Shown: in pieces, positions 16,488 to 24,530 of the stretch
How the letters are laid out: each line of letters opens with the position of its first letter
Numbering within the stretch: the stretch's first letter is position 1
DNA from: CAZHGD01 sp964531735
GTDB lineage: Bacteria > Armatimonadota > UBA10988
Length of the DNA stretch: 28,379 nucleotides
NCBI GenBank assembly: GCA_964531735.1
Contig: CAZHGD010000094.1
Location: forward strand, 1 to 28,379
Direction of reading: 5' to 3'
Position numbers and translations under genes: made by a program
The notes under the pieces: generated by a model
The model's database searches: none
Told to the model about the DNA's origin: nothing
The model's input: the letters and a program-made list of their open reading frames with translations, nothing else

Positions 16488-19400
16488 ATGCGGACAGGCT
16501 GGGCAGTTCTGGTGATAGCCAGTGCGGCGTGCGGCGCCGTCGAGCGCTACGAGCACTCGCTGGGCGACCTGCCGCCGCGATGGCGAGTCGCGGGTGACTG
16601 GGCGGTGACGTCCGGCGCCTGGACGGCCACCCCGACCGGACTTGAGGCGAGCGGCGACGAGGCGCGAGCGCTGCTCACGGCCATGCCGCGACTGGCGACC
16701 GGCACGGCACGTGTCACCGTGACACCGCTGCGGCGCGCCGCGCAAGGCGGCTGGGCGTTCGCCGGGGTCCTGCTGAGCGAGCGGAGTGACCGGTTCTGGC
16801 AACTGGCCCTCGTCGAGGACCCACAGGGCGAGAAGCGCTACTTCGAACTGGTCGAGCAGTACGACGCGACCTGGCAGGCGCAGAGCAGCGGTGGCACGCG
16901 CCTGGAAGGCCGCCGCACCGGCGCCGACACCTGGGAGTACGGCCGCCGGTACGAACTGCAGTTGACCTGGGACGCGCAGCGCGTCACCGCGCAAGCGCGT
17001 GAGGCGGGGCGGCCGGAGTGGCAGTGGCAGTCCAGCTATGACCTGCCGGCCGCGGTCGCGGCCGTGCGGACCGGGCGTTGGCAGCTCTGCACGCGCGGCC
17101 TCGGAGCGCGATTCGCTGATGTGGCCCTGTCGGGACAACCGGTGGCTGGCCGCGTCACCGGGCCGCGAGCCGTTCTCCTGGACGGCCCGGGGCCGTGGCA
17201 GACACCTGCCTGGACGGCCACCGCGGAGGCGTTCGAGCGCCTGCTGAAGGAGGCCGGCTACGTGGTGCGCAAGGTCCCGCCGGCGATGCTCGAGGGCACG
17301 CTCGATCCGGCCGACGACGGCCTGCTGGCAGTGCCATCGCTGGAGTTGCTGCCCTTGGCGACGGCGCAGCGCCTGGCGGCGTTCGTGGCGGACGGTGGCG
17401 ACCTGCTGGCCAGCGGCGGCGAGCCGTTCCGCGAAGTGCTGTATCCGCGCGGCGACGGATGGGCCATCCGGCGCGAGATTCTGCAGTCGGTGACCGATCG
17501 CCGCATCGTCCTGGCGCCGGCCACCGCGCGCGGCCTGCGTCGCAGCAGCAACCGACCAGAACCGGCGCCCGTGCTCACCTACGGCGTCAAGGGTCCGACC
17601 GGCGAGGTCGACGCGCTGGCGGTCGAGGTGCCGCTGCTGAGCGGCTGGGAGGTGCTGGGCACGCCGCCATTCGAGCGGGCGCCGTTCGGGCCCGGAGAAA
17701 CGCTGACCATCGTCAGCGTGCGCGGCACCCCGGGCCAGGCCATCACCGTCGAGTGGAAAGAGGCGGACAACTCGCGCTGGATCGCCCAGGTGCCCTTGCG
17801 CAGTCAGTGGACCACGCACCTCCTGGAGCCGCACGACTTCGTGTTCTGGCGCGACGGCTCACCGCCGCAGCGCGCCGAAACGAGCTTCGTCCCGGCCAAT
17901 GCGCGGGCGCTGTCGTTCGGGCCCGCGGTGGGGCAGGGCGCCACGCGGATACGCTCGCTGGAGTACGCGATCGGCCCGGTGGCCACGGCGGCCTCACCAC
18001 TGACCGGCGCGCCCTGGCTGCCGCCCACGATCGCCACGGTCTCGCCCTGGTACCAGCAGTACGACGTGACGCGCGGCGGTCAAGAGGTCCGCGAACCAGT
18101 GGCGCGACCACGCGGGCTGGTCACCTCGGCCGAGACCGAGGGCCGCTACACGGTGGTGGGTGAGCTGCTGGCGCCGGCCGCCAGCCGGATGGTCACGACC
18201 GACGGCGCGGCCATCTGCTGGTTGCCATCGGCCAAGGTGCCCGAGCCACAACAGAAGCCCACCGTCGAGCTGCTCCGCCGCACCCGGCTGGGCGTCCATC
18301 TGCTGAGTGGCGGAGCACCGTCGCTGGTGGTGACGCCAAGCAGCGCGGTGGACCTGGGCGCGCGGGTGCTGAACACCACCGCGTCTGCCGCCGAGGTCAC
18401 AGTGACCTGGCGAGTGGTCCAGAATGGCCGGCCCCTCCGTGAGGCGCGGGCCTCGTGCACGGTGCCGGCTGGTGGCTCGCGTGGCCTGGCAGCGTCCGAG
18501 CCGGCGGCACTGGCCGCCGGCGACTATCAGCTCGTCGTCGAGTTGCGGACGGCCAGGGCAGGGGAGGGCGTCATCCTCGACCAGCTCTCCTCGCTGGTGC
18601 GGGTGATGCCCGCCGCGGCCGGCGACGCGAGCCGTCGCGTGAGTGTCAAGGACGGCCGGTTCGTGGTCGGCGGCAAACGTCTGTTTCTGCATGGCGTCAA
18701 CTACTGGCCGCGGTGCGTCAGTGGTCTGGAGCGCGGGCGTTACTGGCGGCACTGGCTCTCGCCCGAGCGCTATGATCCGGACGTGGTTGAGGCCGACCTG
18801 ACACAGATCCAGGCGCTGGGTTGGAACCTGGTCAGCATCATGTACGGCGCGCCCGATCAGGCCGGCCCGCTGCGCGACTTCCTCGACCGGTGCCGGCGGC
18901 ACGGCCTGTGGGCCAATGTCTTCCTGGCCGGTGCACACCCGCTCGACTTTCGACCGCAGCAGGTGGCTCGGCTCATCGAGGCGGCCGGCCTGGCCGGCAA
19001 CGACACTGTGTTCGCCTACGACCTGGCCTGGGAGCCGCGTCTTGGCCGCCATCGCGACCGTGAGGCGTTCGATGCGCGGTGGCGGGCGTGGCTTGCCGAG
19101 CAGTACGGTGACCTGGCGGCCGCCGAGGCGGCGTGGGGCGTCGCCGCTCCGCGCACTGCGGATGGACAGGTGACCAACCCACTGGACGCGCACATCGAGC
19201 GCGACGGCGAGCACCGCGCGATGGTGGCAGCGTACCGGCGCTTCGCCGACGACCTGATCAGCCGTGGGTACCGGCGTGTGGTGCAGCACCTACGCCAGGT
19301 CTCGCCAGGGACGCTCCTCGGCGCCCGAACCGGCTACGGCGGCACCGGCCAGCCGGGCGCCAACGGCGTCTTCGCCTATGACCTGGTGAGTGGTGCGGCG

Positions 19401-20351
19401 TGGCTGGATTTCACGTCGCCGGAGGGCTACGGTCTGCCGCCGAGCTTTGCCGAAGGGCGCCAGACCGGCCTGGTATCGGCGTACGCGCGGTGGGCTGGGA
19501 ACGGGAAGCCCGTCTTCTGGTGTGAGTTCGGCAGCAGCTTGGGGCCGCGCGGCGGCACCGAGCAGACGCAGCGCGACCAGGAGCGCATCTGGGAGACCAT
19601 GCTCCGCGTCGTGAACGACTCCGACGCCGATGCCGCAGCCGGCTGGTGGTGGCCGGGTGGCTGGCGGCTCGACGAGCAGAGCGACTACGGCGTGCTCTCG
19701 CCGGACGGCTCCGTCCGTCCGGCCGCGAGGGCCGCGGCGGAGATCGGTAAAGCAGTGCAACAGAAAGGCAACGACGCCGGAACCGGCGATCCGGTCCGCA
19801 TCCGGATCGATCGTGACGCCGACGCGCGCGCGCTGTCGGGCCTCTGGGCGCGGCACGGCGAGGCCTACCTGGCCGCGCGGCGGACCGGCCGACCGGTGCG
19901 ACTGGAGACCGCGGCCAGCGGCACGGATACTGCCAGCCTGCCGCGCACCCAAGTTGGCGGCGCGCCATACCGCGGGACCGGCCCGCTGGCCGGGGCCAAC
20001 GCCGAGATCGCCGAGCTGCGGCTGACTTGGCCGGGCGGCGGGGCGACGGTCGACAACGGCGGTAGCGTGCAGCCGCCGGCCGGCCAGCCCGTCGAATTGA
20101 CGGTCGTGCTCCTGAACAGCGGCGAAGCCGCCTGGCTACCGGCCGGCGGTCCCGGCGGCTGCGAACTGAAGGTCGGCACCGACCGCGTCGGGCTGCGCCA
20201 ACGGGTCGAGCGTTACCAGACCGTTGCCGTGGGTCCGTTCCGCCTGCCACCAGCCGGGCGCGAACAGACGCTCACCGGCCGGCTGACCATCGCCGGCCTG
20301 GGTGGCTGCGGCGAGCCACTCCGGCTCACCACCGTCGGTACCGGTCCGTAG
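16488..20351 (+). CDS. Large secreted multidomain GH-A-clan glycosidase (1287 aa)
   Basis: The ATG at 16488 is preferred over the ATG at 16434: it has a perfect GGAGG ribosome site 6 nt upstream and gives a compact signal peptide (MRTGWAVLVIASAACGA). Domains in order (residues approximate): 20-217 concanavalin-like beta-sandwich; 225-330 Rossmann-like domain of the GATase/beta-galactosidase type (AVLLDGPGPWQT, DLLASGG); 380-580 beta domain with a 'GWEVLGTPPFERAPFGPGE' start; 610-710 Ig-like domain; 718-1087 TIM-barrel catalytic domain, starting 'GGKRLFLHGVNYWPR'; and a C-terminal Ig-like domain. Candidate catalytic residues are E849 in AYDLAWEP (acid/base) and E1013 in FWCEFGSS (nucleophile), as in GH5-like enzymes. 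The substrate is probably a beta-linked glycan. It is monocistronic and divergent from cysK. Confidence 0.8.
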   Translation: MRTGWAVLVIASAACGAVERYEHSLGDLPPRWRVAGDWAVTSGAWTATPTGLEASGDEARALLTAMPRLATGTARVTVTPLRRAAQGGWAFAGVLLSERSDRFWQLALVEDPQGEKRYFELVEQYDATWQAQSSGGTRLEGRRTGADTWEYGRRYELQLTWDAQRVTAQAREAGRPEWQWQSSYDLPAAVAAVRTGRWQLCTRGLGARFADVALSGQPVAGRVTGPRAVLLDGPGPWQTPAWTATAEAFERLLKEAGYVVRKVPPAMLEGTLDPADDGLLAVPSLELLPLATAQRLAAFVADGGDLLASGGEPFREVLYPRGDGWAIRREILQSVTDRRIVLAPATARGLRRSSNRPEPAPVLTYGVKGPTGEVDALAVEVPLLSGWEVLGTPPFERAPFGPGETLTIVSVRGTPGQAITVEWKEADNSRWIAQVPLRSQWTTHLLEPHDFVFWRDGSPPQRAETSFVPANARALSFGPAVGQGATRIRSLEYAIGPVATAASPLTGAPWLPPTIATVSPWYQQYDVTRGGQEVREPVARPRGLVTSAETEGRYTVVGELLAPAASRMVTTDGAAICWLPSAKVPEPQQKPTVELLRRTRLGVHLLSGGAPSLVVTPSSAVDLGARVLNTTASAAEVTVTWRVVQNGRPLREARASCTVPAGGSRGLAASEPAALAAGDYQLVVELRTARAGEGVILDQLSSLVRVMPAAAGDASRRVSVKDGRFVVGGKRLFLHGVNYWPRCVSGLERGRYWRHWLSPERYDPDVVEADLTQIQALGWNLVSIMYGAPDQAGPLRDFLDRCRRHGLWANVFLAGAHPLDFRPQQVARLIEAAGLAGNDTVFAYDLAWEPRLGRHRDREAFDARWRAWLAEQYGDLAAAEAAWGVAAPRTADGQVTNPLDAHIERDGEHRAMVAAYRRFADDLISRGYRRVVQHLRQVSPGTLLGARTGYGGTGQPGANGVFAYDLVSGAAWLDFTSPEGYGLPPSFAEGRQTGLVSAYARWAGNGKPVFWCEFGSSLGPRGGTEQTQRDQERIWETMLRVVNDSDADAAAGWWWPGGWRLDEQSDYGVLSPDGSVRPAARAAAEIGKAVQQKGNDAGTGDPVRIRIDRDADARALSGLWARHGEAYLAARRTGRPVRLETAASGTDTASLPRTQVGGAPYRGTGPLAGANAEIAELRLTWPGGGATVDNGGSVQPPAGQPVELTVVLLNSGEAAWLPAGGPGGCELKVGTDRVGLRQRVERYQTVAVGPFRLPPAGREQTLTGRLTIAGLGGCGEPLRLTTVGTGP

Positions 20352-20389
20352 CACGCGGCACGGGCCGGTGCGGGTGGGCAGAACGGCCG

Positions 20390-20395
20390 ATTATA
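20390..20395 (-). promoter_or_regulatory. Perfect minus-strand -10 hexamer (TATAAT) antisense to the large glycosidase
   Basis: On the minus strand the sequence reads TATAAT, the exact sigma70 -10 consensus, inside otherwise GC-rich DNA. No good -35 hexamer lies 16-18 nt upstream, so activity is uncertain. If used, transcription would head antisense into the 3' end of the glycosidase gene about 40 bp away. Confidence 0.2.
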
Positions 20396-20405
20396 CATAA
20401 CGCAG
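20391..20405. repeat. AT-rich dyad, copy 1 of a near-direct repeat
   Basis: TTAT-A-CATAACGCAG: TTAT and ATAA form a dyad with a 2-nt centre, followed by CGCAG. The second copy at 20806-20819 matches 14 of 15 positions with one base deleted. Possible protein-binding site or element boundary. Confidence 0.4.
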
Positions 20406-20459
20406 CAGGGCACGAAAGGGCCTCTGGCCGAGGTCTGACCGGGTATCACAGCCAGCCTT

Positions 20460-20487
20460 CACCGGGCGGCGTGCGCAGCGCCCGGTG
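20460..20487. other. Strong inverted repeat (9-bp stem, 10-nt loop)
   Basis: CACCGGGCG (20460-20468) pairs perfectly with CGCCCGGTG (20479-20487). There is no T tract on either side, so it is not a standard terminator; it may be part of a structured RNA or a rho-type 3' end for the upstream glycosidase gene. Confidence 0.4.
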
Positions 20488-20490
20488 GGT

Positions 20491-20513
20491 CGCCCAGGAC
20501 TCCAGCCTGGGCG
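20491..20513. other. Second strong inverted repeat (8-bp stem, 7-nt loop)
   Basis: CGCCCAGG (20491-20498) pairs perfectly with CCTGGGCG (20506-20513), just 3 nt after the preceding hairpin. Tandem hairpins of this quality are suggestive, but in DNA of this GC content they can occur by chance. Confidence 0.4.
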
Positions 20514-20805
20514 CGTTCCGGTCTTCAGCCAGCTCGGCGGCCAGCCCGTGCGACCCGCTGCTCGTCCTCGGTCGGAGGTGGGCCGGGTGCGACGTTCCGG
20601 TGGACTGCACAGGCGCCGGGCCTGGTGGATTCCGGTCGCCATCCGGCTGCTGAACAGCTTATCACTCCTCGCTGCCGCCGGGCGGCTCGCGTAGCGCGCG
20701 GTGCTTCCGAGCGGTGACACTCGGCCGTTAGGCATGCGCCGTGCGCCGCTGTCTCAGGCCAGGACGGGCGCCGTGGGGCGGCCCAGGCCGTGGTCATTTC
20801 GGCAG

Positions 20806-20819
20806 TTATCATAACGCAG
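20806..20819. repeat. AT-rich dyad, copy 2 of a near-direct repeat
   Basis: TTAT-CATAACGCAG, with GTTAT and ATAAC forming a perfect dyad around a single C. It shares CATAACGCAG exactly with copy 1, 415 bp away, and is followed by another AT-rich run (ATTATGACAG). Confidence 0.4.
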
Positions 20820-21178
20820 ATTATGACAGAGACTACGACAGGGCAGTGCCCGCCAGCCGCCCACGGGGCGCCAAGTCCTGCGTAGATGAGGTGGACCGCA
20901 GCCGCGTCGTTCGGGCCTACCGACCAGCAACGGCGACGGGCCCGGCGACGCCGCCGGCAAGCTGCGTCGGCCACGCAGTGCCCGCTGGCCCGCCGGCGCG
21001 GACGGTCGCGCAGCGGCCAGAAGCAACGGGATCGGCCGCTGCGATGGGTGGCGTCGTCCGCACCGCCCGGCCGCTGTTCAGGCGCGCCGCTGCGGCAACG
21101 GCGTCGGGCGGTCCACTCGATCGACTGGCGGGGCGCGGCGCAGCGCCCTGTGGTTCGCGCGACCTCGCCGAGCAGCCC

Positions 21179-21223
21179 AAAACGAGCGCCCGGAGGCGGC
21201 ATCGACCGGCCTCCGGGCGCTCG
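21179..21223 (-). terminator. Rho-independent terminator of the membrane-anchored HEAT-repeat gene
   Basis: A perfect 15-bp GC-rich stem (21209-21223 with 21183-21197) and an 11-nt loop are followed on the minus strand by TTTT (21182-21179). It begins about 25 bp after the stop codon at 21247, just where the terminator of that gene is expected. Confidence 0.85.
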
Positions 21224-21246
21224 CGTCGCTGGTGCGCGTCGAGGTC

Positions 21247-24200
21247 TTAGTCGATGGCGCCCAGTTGAGTGACCGCTTGCAGAGCCGCGCGCCGCACCTG
21301 CTCACTCGCGTCCGGTGTGGTGCGGATCTGCTCCGCGATGCGCAGCTTCGCTTCCGTGACCTTCAGCCGCCAAGCCACGTTCAGCGCCGCTGCGCGGACG
21401 AGTTCGCTCTTGTCGGCCAGCAGGTCCATGGCCGCCGCCCTGGCCAAGCCCTGCGTGTTGGCGTCCTTGGCTTGCGCCAAGACCGTCACCGCCGCCGCCC
21501 GCAGGGCGGGATGGTCGTCTTTCAACGCCGCCTGGAGCCGCTGGACCGTCCGGGGCTGATCCACCAGGAAGGTCAGTGCCCCGCAGATGAACCGGAAGTT
21601 CACCGGCAGACTGCCGGTGAGGTAGAGCTCCTCGATCAGCACGTTCAGGCCGTCGCGGTCCTTGGCCTTGATGCCCGACAGCTTCTTCACCGACTCCTCG
21701 GGCAGCGTCGCCATGAGCTTCGCGGCCTCGCGGCGAACGTCGGCGGATTTGCTATTGAGTTGGTCGCGCAGGACCTTGTCGCCACGGCTGTCACCCAGAC
21801 CAATCAGGGCTACCGCAGCCGAGGTCTTGATGGCGTTGTTCGGGTCGTTGAGCAACCCGACCAGCGCGTCCAGCGCCTTGGTGTCCTTACCCTCGCCACC
21901 GGTCCACAGCGCCAGAATGGCCGCTTGGCGGACGCGGGCCGGCATCGTCTTGGTGTCCGTGATGATCTTGATCAGCCGCTCGTTCTGACCTTTGACGGTG
22001 CCCTTGGCGACCGCCGGCATGACCGCGGCCAGCACGTCCGGGTTGTTGTCCTTCAAGGCCTCGGTGAGCGCTGCCGCCGACTCCGCGTCGGCCTGCCCGG
22101 CCAACGCCGCCACCGCGGCGGCGCGGCTCTGCTTGTCGGTGATCACCGCCGTCGACGGATCTTCGGGTTGCTTCTTCTCCGGCACGCCGACATACTCGCC
22201 GGCTTCCTGATTGATGACCTTGACCAACGCGCTGACCACCTGCGCATCCGGTGCCGCCTGCTTGGCCAGCAGTATGCCGAGGCCGGCGGCGGCCGCGGCG
22301 CGGACCTCGCCTTGCTTGTCGTTCAGTGCGGCCAGCAGCGCCGGCTTGGCGGCCGGGTCTTCGCGGTCGGCCAGGAGCCGTGCTCCCAGGGCGCGGGTGC
22401 GCGGATCGGTCAGCTTCTGCACCACGTCGACCAGGTCCTGAGTGCTCAGGAACCGCTGCGCCGAGCGCAGCACCTCGCGAGCGACCGCGGGCTCGTTGCC
22501 GAACAGCAGCCGGCGGGCCAGGGCCGCATCCTGCTTGCTGGCGAACAGGCGGGGCACCACCAGCCGCACGGACTCATCCTGCGCGGCCAGGCCAGGCAGC
22601 AACCGCTCGCGCTCCTCGGCGGGCAGACCAGCCATGGCGCGGGTGGCCACCAGTCGAACCGTGGCATCCCGGTCGGTCAGTAGCAGGCCCTGGAGCGCCC
22701 GGCCCGTGGCGGCGCTGGACCCCAGCCGCGAGCCCTCGGCGGCGAGACAGCGCACGACCGGGTCGCTGCTGGTCAGGCCCTTCTGCTGCAAGGTCGCGAG
22801 GATGCGACCGCGCGCCGCAGCGGAGATGTGCCGCGCTTCGGCGATCTGCTCGAGCGCCAAGGCCGCCTGCCGCCGAACCGTATAGGAGCGGTCGGACAGC
22901 GCCCGCCCCAGTGCGTCGATGCTGTTCTCGTCGGCGATGCTCATCAACTGGCGCAACGCCTCGATGCGGTCGCCCTCGATGGCGTTGAACCGCATGGTCA
23001 GGAAGACGCGGTCGCGTGTGTCGTCCTCGGGCGTCTCCGGCCGGTCTTTGGCGTACATGGTCCGCACATGACGGACCTCGGCCGTGCCCGCCAGCGCCCG
23101 CAGATCGCGAGCCCGCTCGCCGGCGAACTCGGCGAACTCGCCCTTGGCCGTCGGGCGGTCCGGGTGGTTCTTCGGCTTGCGGCTGGCACCGTAGATGGCC
23201 ACGTAGAAGTCATTGACCAAGTCGTTTTCGGGTCCCCGGTTGGCGACGTCGACGCGGACCTCGAGCGGCTCGCCTTCGATGAGCGACACCTCGGCGCGCG
23301 CCGGATCCTCGACGACGTCCTCGCCGCCACCGTCGGCGCGGCGGACCAGCGTGACCTTCTCGATGGCCAGCTCGAGCGGGCCCTTCTTGACGCGCAGGAC
23401 CTGCCCACGCCGACCCTCTTCGAGTCGCTTGCGGGTCTCGGCCTGGCGCTTCTGCTCCTTCTCCAGGATCTCCTCGGCGGAGTCGCGCTGGCGCTTCAGG
23501 TCAGCGTCGCTAGCCTCCTCGTAGGGCTTGACCTTGACCACGAAGGGCCCGTAGACCATGCTCTCGCGGTGTAGCGCCTGGCGGATGCGGCCCTCGGAGT
23601 CCAACCGCACCCAGCAGTAGTAGCGCCCGTCGAGGACGCCGAGCAGCGGCCGCAGGTACTCATCCAGTTCGGTGCGCGAGTCCGGGGTGTTGATGCGCGC
23701 GAGGGCCGCGGCAGCCTGCTGCCGGACCGCTTCGTAATCGTCGCGCAGCGCCTTGACCAGCGGCTTCACCGCCTTGGCATCACCGATCAGGCCCAGCAGC
23801 CGGGCGGCGACGGCGCGCCGGTGCGCGTAGTTCTCACGCTCGAGCGTCCGGTGGGTGGTCTCGCCGACGCGGACGATGAGCGGGTCGACCGCTTCGAGGC
23901 CCAGCCGCTGCACCGCCAGCCGGGCCGCGTCGCGATCGGCTTCACCGGCCGGCAGGCTGCCGGAGAGGTCACAGGCGATCTGGACCAGCCACTCGATGGC
24001 CGCCCGTTTGTCGCCGCCCTGCTCGGCCATCTTCTCCACGGACCAGACGACGTTGTCACGCACCGTCTGCGGCTGGCCGCGCAGGAAGTCCATGGCTTTG
24101 CGCCGACCGCTCTCGCTCACGGCCGCCCGTCCCATGACCTTCCGGGCGGCGGCCTGGCGTACGGCCAACTGTCCGTCGCCCGTCGCCTTGACGAGCCGCT

Positions 24201-24291
24201 CGGTGAGGATGTAGTTGACGGTGATGTAGGCGATGCTCAAGACCGCCACGCCGATCACCGCATAGAACAACAGCCGCCAGCCCTTGATCAC
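21247..24291 (-). CDS. Membrane-anchored HEAT-repeat protein with coiled-coil insert (1014 aa)
   Basis: The start is a GTG with an AAGGGA site about 9 nt upstream. One N-terminal transmembrane helix (residues about 7-28, LLFYAVIGVAVLSIAYITV) acts as a signal anchor. HEAT repeats occupy residues about 35-205, for example 'AVKPLVKALRDDYEAVRQQAAAALARI'. They resume at about 435 and run to the end, with repeats such as 'SIDALGRALSDRSYTVRRQAALALEQI' and 'AVALIGLGDSRGDKVLRDQLN'. Between them sits a non-HEAT region: a beta-like part (215-255), a charged coiled coil (about 262-297) and a beta domain with 'VRVDVANRGPENDLVNDFYVAIYG' (340-370). This looks like an envelope scaffold whose solenoid binds partner proteins. 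I recognise no enzymatic motif. It is followed by a strong terminator; a 239-bp gap separates it from the upstream gene. Confidence 0.8.
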   Translation of the reverse strand: MIKGWRLLFYAVIGVAVLSIAYITVNYILTERLVKATGDGQLAVRQAAARKVMGRAAVSESGRRKAMDFLRGQPQTVRDNVVWSVEKMAEQGGDKRAAIEWLVQIACDLSGSLPAGEADRDAARLAVQRLGLEAVDPLIVRVGETTHRTLERENYAHRRAVAARLLGLIGDAKAVKPLVKALRDDYEAVRQQAAAALARINTPDSRTELDEYLRPLLGVLDGRYYCWVRLDSEGRIRQALHRESMVYGPFVVKVKPYEEASDADLKRQRDSAEEILEKEQKRQAETRKRLEEGRRGQVLRVKKGPLELAIEKVTLVRRADGGGEDVVEDPARAEVSLIEGEPLEVRVDVANRGPENDLVNDFYVAIYGASRKPKNHPDRPTAKGEFAEFAGERARDLRALAGTAEVRHVRTMYAKDRPETPEDDTRDRVFLTMRFNAIEGDRIEALRQLMSIADENSIDALGRALSDRSYTVRRQAALALEQIAEARHISAAARGRILATLQQKGLTSSDPVVRCLAAEGSRLGSSAATGRALQGLLLTDRDATVRLVATRAMAGLPAEERERLLPGLAAQDESVRLVVPRLFASKQDAALARRLLFGNEPAVAREVLRSAQRFLSTQDLVDVVQKLTDPRTRALGARLLADREDPAAKPALLAALNDKQGEVRAAAAAGLGILLAKQAAPDAQVVSALVKVINQEAGEYVGVPEKKQPEDPSTAVITDKQSRAAAVAALAGQADAESAAALTEALKDNNPDVLAAVMPAVAKGTVKGQNERLIKIITDTKTMPARVRQAAILALWTGGEGKDTKALDALVGLLNDPNNAIKTSAAVALIGLGDSRGDKVLRDQLNSKSADVRREAAKLMATLPEESVKKLSGIKAKDRDGLNVLIEELYLTGSLPVNFRFICGALTFLVDQPRTVQRLQAALKDDHPALRAAAVTVLAQAKDANTQGLARAAAMDLLADKSELVRAAALNVAWRLKVTEAKLRIAEQIRTTPDASEQVRRAALQAVTQLGAID

Positions 24292-24530
24292 CAGTCGCTT
24301 CCCTTTCGCCGTCCGCGAACACTACCGGGACACGCCTCGCGTAAGGCACTTGTCAGCCCGGCGATGACCGTTGCCGATCCCGCACTGCCACGTCCGTTCC
24401 GGCGACCGCCGGCCGCGCTGACACCTGCCCGCGCCTGGCGCGCAGCCCCCGTGCGGGGGTCTCAGGCCCACCGTTCGCCGGTCGCCCAACGATTCCTTCC
24501 TGGCCGGTGAGACGCTCCTGCCGATTCGAG
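24292..24530. other. Spacer between two minus-strand genes
   Basis: This 239-bp GC-rich spacer holds a short hairpin (CCCCC 24446-24450 with GGGGG 24455-24459) with no T tract on either side. No convincing promoter for the HEAT-repeat gene or terminator for the winged-helix gene is visible, so cotranscription is possible. Confidence 0.4.

Larger units (their letters stand above)
20352..21178. other. Gene-free stretch of about 830 bp with AT-rich dyads and hairpins
   Basis: This is by far the longest stretch in the window without a convincing gene. Open frames on both strands give Arg/Ala/Pro-rich translations with no domain, signal peptide or ribosome site, and the longest minus-strand frame would run through a terminator hairpin. 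The stretch contains two short AT-rich dyads sharing a 10-base identity (20391-20405 and 20806-20819), two adjacent strong hairpins (20460-20513) and a weaker GC hairpin (21131-21148). I checked by eye for RNase P RNA, tmRNA and cobalamin-riboswitch signatures and found none. It may hold an unrecognised RNA, regulatory sites or decayed sequence. Confidence 0.5.

Noticed and set aside
15287..17834. Long minus-strand open frames extending upstream of the LivK-type gene and of cysK
   Set aside because: Both are caused by the scarcity of stops in GC-rich DNA. The chosen starts carry a lipoprotein signal or a strong ribosome site, and the extensions run antisense through, or out of frame in, real genes.
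20390..20830. RNase P RNA, tmRNA or cobalamin riboswitch in the gene-free stretch
   Set aside because: Both strands were read for the conserved blocks (for example GAGGAAAGTCC, the tmRNA acceptor end with TTCGA, or the B12 box) and none is present; only a GATACC fragment of a B12-like box was seen.
20525..21272. Open frames of 120-225 codons on both strands in the gene-free stretch
   Set aside because: Their translations are Arg/Ala/Pro-rich without recognisable domains, they overlap one another, lack ribosome sites, and two of them run through the terminator hairpin or the HEAT-repeat gene.
24446..24459. CCCCC-GTGC-GGGGG hairpin as terminator of the winged-helix gene
   Set aside because: The stem is only 5 bp and no T tract follows on the minus strand.
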